A stretch of DNA of 52,973 bases, from NCBI GenBank assembly GCA_022793685.1, contig JAAWDI010000007.1, positions 1 to 52,973 on the forward strand. Reading direction: 5' to 3'. Below, piece by piece: positions 39,929-50,476 of this stretch. Below the pieces are notes generated by a model. It was not told the origin of the DNA. It did not search any database and saw only the letters and a list, made by a program, of their open reading frames with translations. The DNA is from Oscillospiraceae bacterium (GTDB taxonomy: Bacteria > Bacillota > Clostridia > Oscillospirales > Oscillospiraceae). Within the stretch, counting starts at the first letter, position 1. Every line of letters begins with the position of its first letter. The position numbers and the translations under genes were made by a program.

Positions 39929-39970
39929 GATGATAGCTCCTTCCTGACTTTTTTGGGCGGTCGCAACATG

Positions 39971-40002
39971 ACGGGAGGCATTTCGTGAGAAATGCCTCCC
40001 GT
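39971..40002 (-). terminator. Intrinsic terminator of gdhA
   Basis: 14-bp perfect stem (ACGGGAGGCATTTC and complement) around GTGA, between the gdhA stop and the C26 gene. Confidence 0.75.
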
Positions 40003-40038
40003 TGTGTTTCTATATCAATGGCAATCAATTAACCGCAT

Positions 40039-41472
<1,434 letters not shown>

Positions 41473-41556
41473 GAGGTATAAGACAAAAAATCATTATTGA
41501 AGAAAAATTCCCGATTTTCCACACGTTTTTACATATATTTTGCAAGATGGTTGTGC

Positions 41557-42396
41557 TTATTGCATCAATTCTTTGAGGAAAGGCTCGAAATTTGGCCCCA
41601 TAATCGGGTCGAGTCCCGCGGCAGCAGTGTGAGCGGCGCAGCGTTGGACGAAGGAAACGGCGGTCTCCGCGGCCTGCGGAAGCGGTTCTCCGCGTAAACG
41701 CGCCCCCAGCAGGACGCTGGCAAACAGGTCGCCTGTACCGGAAAAAACCCCTTCCACCACAGGCGCGTCGCAAAATGCAAGGGAATTCTGTTCCGCGTCA
41801 TAACTGGCGCACCCCACCCAGCCGGGCGTCCTGCTTACACCGGTAAGGGCCACGGAACGAACGCCGTTTCCGGAAAGGCGCTCCAGCCACGCATCCACTT
41901 TTTGAGGCGTGGGCGCAGGGTCATAGTCCTCCCCCAGCAGAATGGCGGCCTCCGTCAGGTTGGGGGTAATCAGCCCGGCCTGCTTCACCAGCACAGCCAT
42001 GCGTTTGCACATCTCTGCGGTGTAGGTGCGGTATAATTTGCCGTGGTCGCCCATGACCGGGTCTACCAGCACCAGCGTATCCGGGGCGCGGAAGGCATGG
42101 ATTAGGCTTTCCAGCGCGCCGATTTGTTCCGCCGAGCCAAGGAAGCCGGAGTAGACGGCGTGAAAGGTGACGTTTAGCTCCTGCCAGTGGGCGACGGTGC
42201 CCGCCATGCCGCCGGTCAGGTCGGTAAAGACGGCGTGCCGGGAGGGTGGAAAACCGGTGTGGGCGGAGAGATAGGCCGTGGGCAGCGGGCAGCACTGCGC
42301 GCCCATGGCGGCCAGAACGGGCAGCGCCACGGTGAGGGCGCAGCGCCCGAAGCCGGACAGGTCGTGAACGGCGGCAACGCGGGGAGTGTAGTCCAT
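41557..42396 (-). CDS. pdxY: Pyridoxal/pyridoxamine kinase
   Basis: 279 residues from ATG 42396 (MDYTPRVAAVHDLSGFGRCALT), with GAGGCG ahead; the frame runs 20 codons further without a site. Ribokinase-like fold: PVLAAMGAQCCPLPTAYLSAHTG, VDPVMGDHGKLY, GLITPNLTEAAILLGE and the anion hole with catalytic Asp in FSGTGDLFASVLLG. Phosphorylates B6 vitamers with ATP. With the PdxR-like regulator and ECF S-component at 11.5-13.6 kb it indicates B6 salvage; whether pyridoxal or pyridoxamine is preferred is unknown. Confidence 0.88.
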   Translation of the reverse strand: MDYTPRVAAVHDLSGFGRCALTVALPVLAAMGAQCCPLPTAYLSAHTGFPPSRHAVFTDLTGGMAGTVAHWQELNVTFHAVYSGFLGSAEQIGALESLIHAFRAPDTLVLVDPVMGDHGKLYRTYTAEMCKRMAVLVKQAGLITPNLTEAAILLGEDYDPAPTPQKVDAWLERLSGNGVRSVALTGVSRTPGWVGCASYDAEQNSLAFCDAPVVEGVFSGTGDLFASVLLGARLRGEPLPQAAETAVSFVQRCAAHTAAAGLDPIMGPNFEPFLKELMQ

Positions 42397-42541
42397 GAAA
42401 AGCGCCTCCTGAAAACGGAATGGTTCATTATACACCGAAGGGACGCGTTGGCGCAACGCCGGAGAGCGAGTTGCTTTTATGGCAGGATATGATATACTAC
42501 ATTAAATTCCGCGTGGCAGACAGGAAGGGAGAGACTGACGG

Positions 42542-42930
42542 ATGACGAAACGGAAGTATTGCTTTTCTATGTTGGTATGCCTCCTTATGCTGTTGGGCGG
42601 CTGCGCGCCTGCATCTCCGCAAGAGGCCGCTGCGGAGAGCACGGTTGAAATCAGCGACGTTCAAACCTTCTGCGGCCAGCGGCTGGAGGAGCATATGAAC
42701 GCCTGCGGCTATCGGGACTATCAAGTGACGGCAAGCTCAGTTGCCTTCCGCCCGGCAGCGGAACGCTATCTCTGCCTTTACCATTAAATGTGACGGACAG
42801 CGGCGGGACGGCAGAGGAACTGGCGTATTGCTATGAAATCAGGGCAGAGGACGGGGGTGTTTTGTGGCGCAGGAGGGGGCAGAAATTGGCGAGTCCGTTC
42901 TTCTGGAAGAATAAGCAGAAGGCCGCCTGA
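42542..42930 (+). pseudogene. Frameshifted small lipoprotein gene
   Basis: The first frame (42542-42787, 81 aa) has a lipoprotein signal (LLMLLGGCAPAS) and stops shortly after ERYLCLYH. From about 42775 a shifted frame continues LNVTDSGGTAEELAYCYEIRAEDGG...WKNK to a stop at 42928-42930, directly before a terminator. The seamless continuation and GC bias suggest one original protein of ~125 residues broken by a single indel near 42775-42784. Sequencing error is the alternative. No family recognised. Confidence 0.65.
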
Positions 42931-42951
42931 TTTTTTAATCAGGCGACTTTT
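42920..42951 (+). terminator. Intrinsic terminator
   Basis: CGCCTGATT (42924-42932) pairs with AATCAGGCG (42937-42945), followed by ACTTTTG; ends the lipoprotein unit. Confidence 0.7.
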
Positions 42952-43034
42952 GTACGTCCTGCTGGGGAAAGCCCTTCCCTCATGGAAAAAGCTGTGGTAT
43001 GATAAAATTAAAAATGTTAAGGAGGCATCTTACC

Positions 43035-44345
43035 ATGAGAATGGTAGACCTGATTGAAAAAAAGGCGGCGGGAGAAGCCCTTTCCCGCCAGGAGTTGCAA
43101 TTTTTCATTGACGGGTTCTGCGCTGGAGAGATTCCCGACTATCAGGTGACGGCTCTGCTGATGGCCATTTTTTTGAAGGACATGACGCCTCAGGAAACGG
43201 CGGAGCTGACCGACATCATGGCCCACTCCGGCGGTATGATTGACCTGAGCGCCATCGACGGCGTTAAGGTGGACAAGCACAGCACCGGCGGCATTGGCGA
43301 CAAGACCACGCTGGTGGTTGCGCCGCTGGTGGCGGCCTGCGGCGGCAAGGTGGCCAAGATGTCGGGCCGGGCGCTGGGCGCCTGCGGCGGCACCATCGAC
43401 AAGCTGGAGTCCATTCCCGGCTTTCAGGTGGCGCTGGGAGAGGACGATTTCGTTCGCAGCGTCAATGAATTGGGGCTTTCCGTCATCAGCCAGACGGCGG
43501 ATGTGGCTCCGGCAGATAAGAAAATATATGCCCTGCGGGATGTGACGGCGACCATCGCCAGCACGCCCCTCATTGCCAGCAGCGTCATGAGCAAAAAGCT
43601 GGCCTCCGGCGCAGACCGGTTTGTGCTGGAGGTGACGGTGGGTTCCGGCGCTTTTGTCCGGGACGTGGAGGGCGCAAAGGCGCTGGCGGAGACCATGGCG
43701 GAAATCGGCCGCCGCAACGGCAAGCCGACGGTGGCCCTCATTACCAACATGGACAGGCCGCTGGGCAGGAAAATCGGCAACCTTTTGGAGGTGCAGGAGG
43801 CCGCCGCCGTGCTGCGGGGCGAGGGGCCGAAGGACGTGGAGGAGGTTTGCTTGCTGCTGGCCGCCGAGATGCTGTATATGGGCGAGAAAGGCAGCCGGGA
43901 GGAATGTAAGGAAAAGGCGGAGCAGGCCCTCAGAAGCGGCGCGGCGTATGAAAAATTCCTTGCTTTTCTCACCAATCAGGGCGGCAAGACCGATGTGCTG
44001 GAGTATCCGGAAAAGTATTACCCTGCGCCCCGCTGCGTGACGGTGGCGGCAGAGCGGGACGGCTATCTGAACACCGTCAACGCGGAGGAGATAGGCAAGG
44101 CGAGCATGATGATGGGCGCAGGCCGGGCGACCAAGGAGGACGCCATCGACGTGACGGCGGGCGTGGAGCTGTGCGCCGCCGTGGGCGAGGCCGTCAAGCA
44201 GGGTCAGCCGCTGTTCAAGGCATACGCGCAGGACGAAAAGAAGCTGAACGCCGGACTTGCCATTCTGAAGGAAAACATTGTTGTTTCACCGGAAAAGCCA
44301 GAGGAACAGCCCCATATTTATGGCCGTGTCGGCGGCCTTGACTGA
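43035..44345 (+). CDS. pdp: Pyrimidine-nucleoside (thymidine) phosphorylase
   Basis: 436 residues from ATG 43035, with AAGGAGG upstream; ORF extension to 42999 lacks a site. Signatures: DKHSTGGIGDKTTLVVAPLVAACGG (in pieces), KMSGRALGACGGTIDKLES with the phosphate-binding Lys/Ser, SNxD-like ITNMDRPLGRKIGN. Family members cleave thymidine, and in Gram-positives often uridine too. Heads an operon with the SDR gene (15 nt gap). Confidence 0.93.
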   Translation: MRMVDLIEKKAAGEALSRQELQFFIDGFCAGEIPDYQVTALLMAIFLKDMTPQETAELTDIMAHSGGMIDLSAIDGVKVDKHSTGGIGDKTTLVVAPLVAACGGKVAKMSGRALGACGGTIDKLESIPGFQVALGEDDFVRSVNELGLSVISQTADVAPADKKIYALRDVTATIASTPLIASSVMSKKLASGADRFVLEVTVGSGAFVRDVEGAKALAETMAEIGRRNGKPTVALITNMDRPLGRKIGNLLEVQEAAAVLRGEGPKDVEEVCLLLAAEMLYMGEKGSREECKEKAEQALRSGAAYEKFLAFLTNQGGKTDVLEYPEKYYPAPRCVTVAAERDGYLNTVNAEEIGKASMMMGAGRATKEDAIDVTAGVELCAAVGEAVKQGQPLFKAYAQDEKKLNAGLAILKENIVVSPEKPEEQPHIYGRVGGLD

Positions 44346-44360
44346 ACGGGAGGGAGACAC

Positions 44361-45149
44361 ATGAGCGAGCTTGGAACTCTGCTGAATTTTTCAGGGAAAA
44401 CGGCGCTGGTGACCGGCGGCGGCAAGGGTGCGGGCGTGGCCATTGCCCGCCAGTTTGCCAAGGCGGGCGCAAACGTGGCCATTACATACAGCCGCAGCAA
44501 GGACCCCGCTATGCAGACGGTAGAAGAACTTCGCGCGCTGGGCGTGAAAGCGGAGGCATTCCGCTTTGACCAGAGCCGCACAGAGGAAATTCCCACGCTG
44601 CTGGACACGGTAACAGAGCATTTTGGGAGTCTTGATGTGCTGGTGAACAACGCGGGCATCTATCCGGCCAAGATGGTGATGGACATCACGGCGGAGGACT
44701 GGGACGACATGATGGACTGCAACGCACGGGGCGTATTTTTCCTGTGCAAAGAGGCGGCCAAACGGATGGGCGCCTGCGGCGGCGGAGCCATTGTGAACAT
44801 CTCCTCCATCAACGCGGATAACCCATCAGACAGGCTTATCCATTACGGCGCGTCCAAAGCGGCGGTGGAAATGCTGACGAAAGGGCTGGCGCATTCCTTC
44901 GGCGAGTTGGGCGTGCGGGTAAACTGTGTCGCCCCCGGCCTTATCTGGGCGGAGGGGCAGGAGAAGAACATTCCCGGTTGGAGGGAGAGCTACTGCGAGC
45001 GAGCGCCCCTGAGCCGTTTGGTAGAGGCGGAGGACATCGGCAATGCCTGTGTATTTCTGGCGTCCCCGCTTGCAAGCGCCGTCACCGGACAGACGCTGAC
45101 GGTGGACTGCGGTGTGCTGCTGGCGCCGTGCTTTGACAACCGTTGTTAA
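44361..45149 (+). CDS. Short-chain dehydrogenase/reductase (SDR)
   Basis: 262 residues. NAD(P) motif ALVTGGGKGAGVAIA, structural NNAGIY, catalytic SSIN...Y-x3-K in YGASKAAVEML and the family end VTGQTLTVDCGVLL. Classical SDR resembling 3-oxoacyl-ACP or sugar dehydrogenases. The substrate is not apparent. Followed by the cupin gene, whose start is 13 nt beyond. Confidence 0.9.
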   Translation: MSELGTLLNFSGKTALVTGGGKGAGVAIARQFAKAGANVAITYSRSKDPAMQTVEELRALGVKAEAFRFDQSRTEEIPTLLDTVTEHFGSLDVLVNNAGIYPAKMVMDITAEDWDDMMDCNARGVFFLCKEAAKRMGACGGGAIVNISSINADNPSDRLIHYGASKAAVEMLTKGLAHSFGELGVRVNCVAPGLIWAEGQEKNIPGWRESYCERAPLSRLVEAEDIGNACVFLASPLASAVTGQTLTVDCGVLLAPCFDNRC

Positions 45150-45162
45150 GGAGGCCGCACCG

Positions 45163-45690
45163 ATGAATATGCCTACATTGCAGGAAGTCATTGAGACCTT
45201 AAACCTGAAGCCGCTGGTGGGAGAGGGCGGCCTTTGGTCGCAGCCCTATTGCAGTGACGAGACCCTGCCCGGCGGTACGCTGGCGGGGCGGGATACCGAC
45301 CGCCCAGTGGGGTCCACCATTCATTTTTTGCTGACGGAAAGCACCTTTTCCTGTATGCACCGTCTGGTGACCGATGAAATATGGTACTATCACCTGGGCG
45401 CGCCGGTGGAGCTGCTTCTGCTTTCCCCAGACGGAAGCTGTGCCGTCCGGCGGCTGGGGTGCGACCTTTCAGCAGGAGAGCGGCCTCAGATTACGGTGCC
45501 CCGCGGCACATGGATGGGCGCGCATCTGGCACAGCGGGGCGAGTACAGCCTGATGAGCACCTCTATGGCGCCAGCTTACGTGGGCAGTGATTTTGAGGCG
45601 GGCAGCTTTGAGGCGCTTCGCCCCCTGTTGAACGACGCAAAGCTGGAGCCGCTGCTGAAGCTGCTGGCCGGCGAGCCGCGCTACGAGTAA
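45163..45690 (+). CDS. Cupin, DUF985 family
   Basis: 175 residues from ATG 45163 (AAGGAGG upstream). The conserved blocks LNLKPLVGEGGLWSQPY, GSTIHFLLTESTFSCMHRL, DEIWYYHLGAPVELLLL and PRGTWMGAHLAQRGEYSLMS (pieces) match DUF985 cupins. Function of the family is unsettled (sugar epimerase or storage-type cupin). Third gene of the pdp-SDR-cupin unit. Confidence 0.9.
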   Translation: MNMPTLQEVIETLNLKPLVGEGGLWSQPYCSDETLPGGTLAGRDTDRPVGSTIHFLLTESTFSCMHRLVTDEIWYYHLGAPVELLLLSPDGSCAVRRLGCDLSAGERPQITVPRGTWMGAHLAQRGEYSLMSTSMAPAYVGSDFEAGSFEALRPLLNDAKLEPLLKLLAGEPRYE

Positions 45691-45701
45691 GTGGGACGCG
45701 T

Positions 45702-45734
45702 CAAGGCCCGAACGGCTGCGCCGTCCGGGCCTTG
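45702..45734 (+). terminator. Terminator-like hairpin after the cupin gene
   Basis: CAAGGCCCG pairs with CGGGCCTTG around a 15-nt loop with an inner ACGGC/GCCGT pair. It directly abuts the -35 box of the tRNA promoter. Confidence 0.7.
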
Positions 45735-45763
45735 TTGACTTTTGGATGGGAAGTTGCTACAAT
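45735..45763 (+). promoter_or_regulatory. Promoter of the tRNA-Leu gene
   Basis: TTGACT (45735-45740), 17 nt, TACAAT (45758-45763), 12 nt before the tRNA. Confidence 0.75.
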
Positions 45764-45775
45764 AGCAGGGCATTT

Positions 45776-45860
45776 GCGGGCATGATGGAATTGGCAGACA
45801 TGCGAGATTTAGGTTCTCGTGCAGAGATGCGTTGGGGTTCGAGTCCCCATGCCCGCACCA
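45776..45860 (+). tRNA. tRNA-Leu, anticodon TAG
   Basis: 85 nt. Acceptor GCGGGCA pairs with TGCCCGC; anticodon stem CGAGA/TCTCG encloses TTTAGGT, giving anticodon TAG (codon CUA and family). Long variable arm (TGCAGAGATGCG), T-arm GGGGTTCGAGTCCCC, and encoded CCA. These are all class II leucine features. Confidence 0.95.
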
Positions 45861-45863
45861 AAC

Positions 45864-45900
45864 AAAAACCGACTTGTTTCAACAAGTCGGTTTTTGTTTG
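45864..45900 (+). terminator. Intrinsic terminator of tRNA-Leu
   Basis: 15-bp perfect stem (AAAAACCGACTTGTT and complement) around TC, followed by T-rich sequence. Confidence 0.9.
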
Positions 45901-46072
45901 GGTTCCGACCGCCAAAGGTGGTCTTCCACCTTTCGGCATTAAAATCCTCAGTCGTGCGAAGCCCTCCCTCCGGAAATTCTCCGTCGCCGTGCGGCTCCGA
46001 ATTTACGGCGCATAAGCGCCACGGCCCAGAAGGGCCGTTTGGCGATGGCCTGCATCCACCGCCCGTTCCTCC
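45901..46072. repeat. Structured intergenic sequence with three neat hairpins, probable dispersed repeat
   Basis: Hairpins: GCCAAAGGTGG-TCTT-CCACCTTTCGGC (45911-45937), GGCGC-ATAA-GCGCC (46007-46020) and ACGGCCC-AGAA-GGGCCGT (46021-46038). One frame reads PPKVVFHLSALKSSVVRSPP, a stretch I remember as a recurrent spurious hypothetical protein in Oscillospiraceae genomes. This suggests a dispersed element rather than a gene. No real CDS seen. Confidence 0.55.
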
Positions 46073-46909
46073 TTGAGCTCCTCGATGAAAAATCTGGAGG
46101 ACGAGCTGGGCGCACCCATCTTTGAGCGCGGCAGCTGCGGTGTGCGGCTTACTCAATTCGGTGCGGACGTCTATTACCACGCAAAAGAGATTTGCGAAAA
46201 GGTGGGCTTTCTCCATGACCTGCCCCGCACCGATTACCCCAAGCAGCTGAGCGTTTCCAGCATGTATTGCTCCCTGGCGAACGATGCCTTTGCAGAGCTT
46301 TACCGCCGACACAGCAGCGAGCCCGTTGCCGGAGCCATCAAGGAGAGTATGCTCGGCACCGTGGTGGACAACGTTGCCACAGGACTTTCTGAACTGGGCG
46401 TCATCCCCCTGCTTCCCAACAGTGAGGCGATTCTGTTTCACCACTTCGAGCAGAATGGGCTGGAATTCCACAAGCTATATGACCAACGGTTTCATGCCAT
46501 CGTAGGCCCGTCAAATCCCCTCTACCACAGCGAGGCGGAGACGGTCACGCTGGACGAGCTCAGGGTGTTCCCCTATATCATTATCTACGATTCTCCCTCT
46601 GACTTTTTCCTGAAGCGCATTATGAGCGGCCACTGGCAGCGGCGGGCAGAGCTGCAGGTCAATGACCGGGGATGCGCCTTCCGAATCATTGGCCACACCG
46701 CCGCTGTCGCCATTGATAGCTGTTATCCAAAGGCTTATGCCAAGCTGTATGCGTCCAATCCCCTTCGGTTTCTCCCTGTGGACGATTTATCCCTCCAGTG
46801 CAAGACGGGGTGGATTAGACAGAAGCAGCGTGCCCTTTCCCCAGTGGCGGAGGAATTTTTAGCGCTGCTGAAAAAGCTGGCGGAGGAAGAGGGACTCGCC
46901 GCCACTTGA
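46073..46909 (+). pseudogene. LysR-family regulator, 5'-truncated
   Basis: The frame begins inside the DNA-binding domain: LSSSMKNLEDELGAPIFERG is the recognition-helix end of a LysR HTH, but the first ~30 residues are missing and are not found in any frame upstream. They are replaced by the structured repeat. The effector domain to residue 278 looks intact (LGTVVDNVATGLSELGVIPLL, FHAIVGPSNPLYH). Without a full HTH it is unlikely to bind DNA. Confidence 0.75.
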
Positions 46910-47007
46910 TAGTGGTGTTCGGTTTTTTCGGACATTGGCAGACGGAATGTGGAACGACCATGCGCCCGCCGCCTGTGCTATCATGAAAGCACAAGGAGGC
47001 GAAAGCG

Positions 47008-47837
47008 ATGAAACAATATGCCAAGAATTTTCTCTACATCATGGCAGGTAACCTGATGCTCACCTTCGGCACAGTTGCTTTTCTGGAGCCAACGGGAATT
47101 ATCAGCGGCGGAACCACCGGTGTCGGATTGTTCCTGCTGAATATATTCCATGTTCCCATGGCGGCCACCTTTGCTGTTGTGAACGGCCTCATTTCTGTTG
47201 GGGCTGTTCGTGCTGGGAAAGCGCTTTGCGCTCACCACCTTGCTTTCCAGCGTGCTGGCCCCCGTTTTCATACGGCTTTTTGGCCTTGTCGAGCCTGACC
47301 GGAGACCTTCTGCTGTGCGCCATCTTGGCCAGTGTGTTGGCCGGTCTCGGCGTGGGGCTGGTCATCCGGGCGGGAGCGTCTACCGGCGGTCTGGACATCC
47401 CGCCCTTGGTGCTCAACAGGACGATGGGAATATCGGTGGGGGCGGTGATGCTGGCTGAGAACGTGATAATCCTCGTGTTCCAGCTTTTCATCTCAAGACC
47501 GGAACAGATTTTGTACGGTATCGTTCAGGTGGCGCTTACATCCCTGACGGTGGACTGGATTACTCTATCTGGGAAAAAGCAGGCGCAGCTGCTCATCATC
47601 AGCCCCCTGCACGAAGAAATCCGCAGTGCGCTGCTCAATCAGGCGGATGTCGGCCTCTCTCTGCTTCAAATGGAAACGGGCTACTCCCGCATTGCTCAAC
47701 AGGCGGTGCTGTGTGCCGTTCCGCCCCATAAGCTGCCAAAGGTGGAGGACCTTGCCGTCGGCATAGACCCTACTTGCTTCATGCTGGTCAGCTCGGTAAG
47801 CGAGGTTAGAGGGCGCGGCTTTTCCCGCCCCCGCTGA
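47008..47837 (+). pseudogene. YitT/YczE-type membrane protein gene with two frameshifts
   Basis: Three frames must be joined: 47008 to ~47197 (NFLYIMAGNLMLTFGTVAFL, GIISGGTTGVGLFL), ~47198 to ~47285 (LGLFVLGKRFALTTLLSSVL) and ~47286 to 47837 (ALSSLTGDLLLCAILASVLAG, STGGLDIPPLVLNRTMG, then the DUF2179-like C-terminal domain). Together they give a normal ~275-residue YitT-family protein. Good ribosome site AAGGAGG before ATG 47008. Indels near 47197 and 47286 make it a pseudogene unless they are sequencing errors. Confidence 0.8.
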
Positions 47838-47870
47838 CCTGGTGCGTTCAAACATTCAGAGGTGTTTTTC

Positions 47871-49027
47871 ATGGATATTTTGAAAGAAGCAGAGGCGCTT
47901 CAGGATGAAATCGTTGCCAACAGGCGAGACATCCACGGCTATGCTGAGTTGGGCTTTGACCTGCCCAAAACGCGGGCTTTGGTGTGGAACAGGCTGACAG
48001 AGTACGGCTGCGCGCCCTATGCCGTCGGGAAAACCGGCGTGTGCTGTGACTTCGGCAGAAAGGGCCCTATGGTGCTGTTGCGGGCGGATATGGACGCCTT
48101 GCCTATGAAGGAAGAAAGCGGCCTTCCCTTTGCGTCCACGAATGGTCATGCGCACGCCTGCGGACATGACATCCACACCGCCATGCTGCTGGCGGCCGCT
48201 AAACTTTTTAAGCGCCACGAGGACGAGCTGAAGGGCCGCGTGCGGCTGATGTTTCAGCCGGCGGAAGAGACTTTAGGCGGCGCGAAAGACATGATTGACA
48301 ACGGTGTACTGGACGGCGTGGAAGCCGCCTTTGGCCTCCATGTGGGGGTGGGCTTTCCTCTCTCGTACTCCGGTATCATCAGCGTGCCAAACGGACCGAG
48401 CAGTGCTATACCGTTAAAGTGCACGGTAAGAGTGCCCACGGCTCACAGCCGCAGGAAGGCGTCGATGCGATTCTCATCGCCGTCCGGATTATCGAGGCGT
48501 TCCAGATGCTGTTGACCACTGAAGTGGGTATGGACGAGCACTGCGTTTTGCTGGTCGGCACCATCAAGGGCGGCACCAGTCCCAACAGCGTTGCAGAGAG
48601 CGCCGAGCTTGGCGTCACGCTGCGCACCGACGACGAGGCGGTGCGCGGCAGGATGCAGCGCCGCATCAAAGAAGTGGCGGAAAGCGTCGCCGCTGCATTT
48701 CGGGGGACGGTGGAGGTCGAGCATCAAATGGGGGCGCCCGGCCTGCAAAATGACCCTGCAATGAATGTGTTGGCCCGAGAAACGATGGTCGCCCTGTTTG
48801 GCGAAGAGCAGGTGCGTGTCCAGCCCAAAGTGGCAGGCGAGGACTTTTTCCTTGTGAGCGAGCGGGTGCCTGTGTGCTTCCTCGGACTTGGCTGCGGCCA
48901 TCTGGACGAGGGCTACTCTGGCTGTGTGCACCAGCCCGACGTTATCTTCAATGAGGCATGCTTCTGGAGAGGAACCGCTGCCCTGACAGCCTGCGCTTTG
49001 GCTTGGCTGGAGGAAAGAAATAGATGA
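47871..49027 (+). pseudogene. M20-family amidohydrolase with a frameshift
   Basis: From ATG 47871 (AGAGGTG upstream). First frame carries ANRRDIHGYAELGFDLPKT, LLRADMDALPM and the metal motif HACGHDIHTAMLL, up to about SVPNGPSS near 48400. The second frame continues YTVKVHGKSAHGSQPQEGVD, GGTSPNSVAESAELGVTLRT, VAGEDFFLVSERVP and stops at 49027. The pair forms a typical ~385-residue aminoacylase/N-acyl hydrolase with a break near 48400-48410. Third broken gene in a row after the tRNA. Confidence 0.8.
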
Positions 49028-49209
49028 GTTCCGTTTTGAACCGCTTGATTGGTGTAAGGCTTATCAGGAATGAGCGCTTGGAAATTGAGGTTTGGCCGGG
49101 GACTCAAATGTGATATGGCGAAGCAGCCGCTTTCCCTTGGGAGGGCAACAGCAGGTTGCTTGATTTTGGGCGGTTGCAGGCGCATAATGCTTTTGAGGTG
49201 ATGAATACC

Positions 49210-49665
49210 ATGGAAACGAAAGACGTTCTGCTTGCGCTCCGCACCCAAAGAGGACTGTCTCAGGACGAGCTTGCGGAAAAGCTCTATGTGACGCGGCAGG
49301 CCGTGTCACGGTGGGAAAGGGGCGAAACAGTGCCGGGAACAGAGCTTCTGAAGCTCTTATCGAAGCTGTTTGACGTTTCCATCAATACGCTGTTGGGGTC
49401 GCCGCGAAAGCTGACCTGTCAATGCTGCGGTATGCCGCTTGAGGATGGCGTTATCAGCAGAGAAACGGACGGCGCATTTAATGAGGAATACTGCAAATGG
49501 TGTTATGCGGACGGAAGGTTTACCTACACGAGCTTGGAGGAATTGGTCAACTTTCTCGTCGGACATATGTCAAACAGGGGTTGGCCGCAGGAAGAAGCGC
49601 GGGCCTATTTTGAGGTGCAGCTTCCAACCCTGCGCCACTGGAAAAAGCCGGAGGGTATGCTATAA
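49210..49665 (+). CDS. XRE-family regulator with C-terminal zinc-ribbon domain
   Basis: 151 residues from ATG 49210; ATG 49201 is only 2 nt from GAGGTG and gives three more residues. HTH: LALRTQRGLSQDELAEKLYVTRQAVSRWERG (pieces, ~6-40). A putative zinc ribbon follows (CQCCGMPLEDG ... EEYCKWCYADG, ~75-105) and a helical end. This combination is common in Firmicutes regulators of unknown ligand. The 180 nt upstream hold nothing I recognise. The stop codon lies in the following terminator loop. Confidence 0.85.
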   Translation: METKDVLLALRTQRGLSQDELAEKLYVTRQAVSRWERGETVPGTELLKLLSKLFDVSINTLLGSPRKLTCQCCGMPLEDGVISRETDGAFNEEYCKWCYADGRFTYTSLEELVNFLVGHMSNRGWPQEEARAYFEVQLPTLRHWKKPEGML

Positions 49666-49683
49666 GCATGCCCTCCGGCTTTT
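49643..49683. terminator. Bidirectional intrinsic terminator
   Basis: 18-bp perfect stem (AAAAGCCGGAGGGTATGC and complement) around TATAA; shared by the XRE gene and the ABC operon. Confidence 0.9.
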
Positions 49684-49695
49684 GTTCATTTCTTA

Positions 49696-50463
49696 TTATC
49701 TGGCGTAGCGGGAGAGGAACTGCCGTGTGCGTTCTTCCTTGGGGTTGCAGATAACTTGCTCAGGAGGGCCTTGCTCCACGATGACGCCGCCGTCCATGAA
49801 GATAACCTGGTCGGCCACGTCGCGGGCGAAGGCCATTTCGTGAGTGACGATGACCATGGTGGTGTTCTGGTCGGCAAGGGAGCGGATGACCTTCAGCACC
49901 TCACCCGTCAGCTCTGGGTCGAGTGCAGAGGTCGGCTCGTCAAAGCAGAGGATGTCCGGGTGCATGGCCAAAGCGCGGGCGATGGCTACCCGCTGCTGCT
50001 GTCCGCCGGAGAGCTGGTGAGGGTAGTGGTCGGCCCGGTCGGCCAGCCCCATCTGCGCCAGTAGGCGGCGGCCCTCCTCCGCAATGGCGGCCTTATCCGG
50101 GCCGCTGCCCTGCTCTTTTGCCAGCAGCTCCGGCGCAAGGGTGACGTTTTGCAGGGCGGTGTACTGGGGAAACAGGTTAAAGGACTGGAACACCATGCCG
50201 AAATGGAGCCGCTTGCGGCGAATTTCTGCCTCCCGCTGGGTGGCGGGGTCGTTTGCGTCAAACAGGGGTTTACCCTGTACTCGGATGATGCCGCTATCCG
50301 GCTTTTCCAGAAAGTTCAGGCAGCGAAGCAGGGTGGTTTTTCCGCTGCCGGAGGAGCCGATGATGGCCAGCGCCTGCCCCTGGTCAAGCTGAAAACTGAT
50401 GTTTTCCAGCACGCGGGTGCGGCCAAAGTGCTTTTCGATGTTTTCTACTTCCAACAGTGCCAT
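49696..50463 (-). CDS. Amino-acid ABC transporter, ATP-binding protein
   Basis: 255 residues. Walker [23 protein letters not shown]-loop [13 protein letters not shown], signature [13 protein letters not shown], Walker [16 protein letters not shown]-loop [14 protein letters not shown]: the GlnQ/HisP type. Third gene of a binding protein-permease-ATPase operon, 13 nt after the permease. Confidence 0.94.
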   Translation of the reverse strand: MALLEVENIEKHFGRTRVLENISFQLDQGQALAIIGSSGSGKTTLLRCLNFLEKPDSGIIRVQGKPLFDANDPATQREAEIRRKRLHFGMVFQSFNLFPQYTALQNVTLAPELLAKEQGSGPDKAAIAEEGRRLLAQMGLADRADHYPHQLSGGQQQRVAIARALAMHPDILCFDEPTSALDPELTGEVLKVIRSLADQNTTMVIVTHEMAFARDVADQVIFMDGGVIVEQGPPEQVICNPKEERTRQFLSRYAR

Positions 50464-50476
50464 AGACCGCGCCCCC

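Noticed and set aside
45776-46072. tRNA-Leu as attachment site of a genomic island ending near 49 kb
   Set aside because: No repeat of the tRNA 3' end was found downstream and no integrase is present; the damaged genes look like local decay.
49028-49117. 29-codon ATG frame after the M20 gene
   Set aside because: No ribosome site and no similarity; the spacer 49028-49200 shows nothing recognisable.
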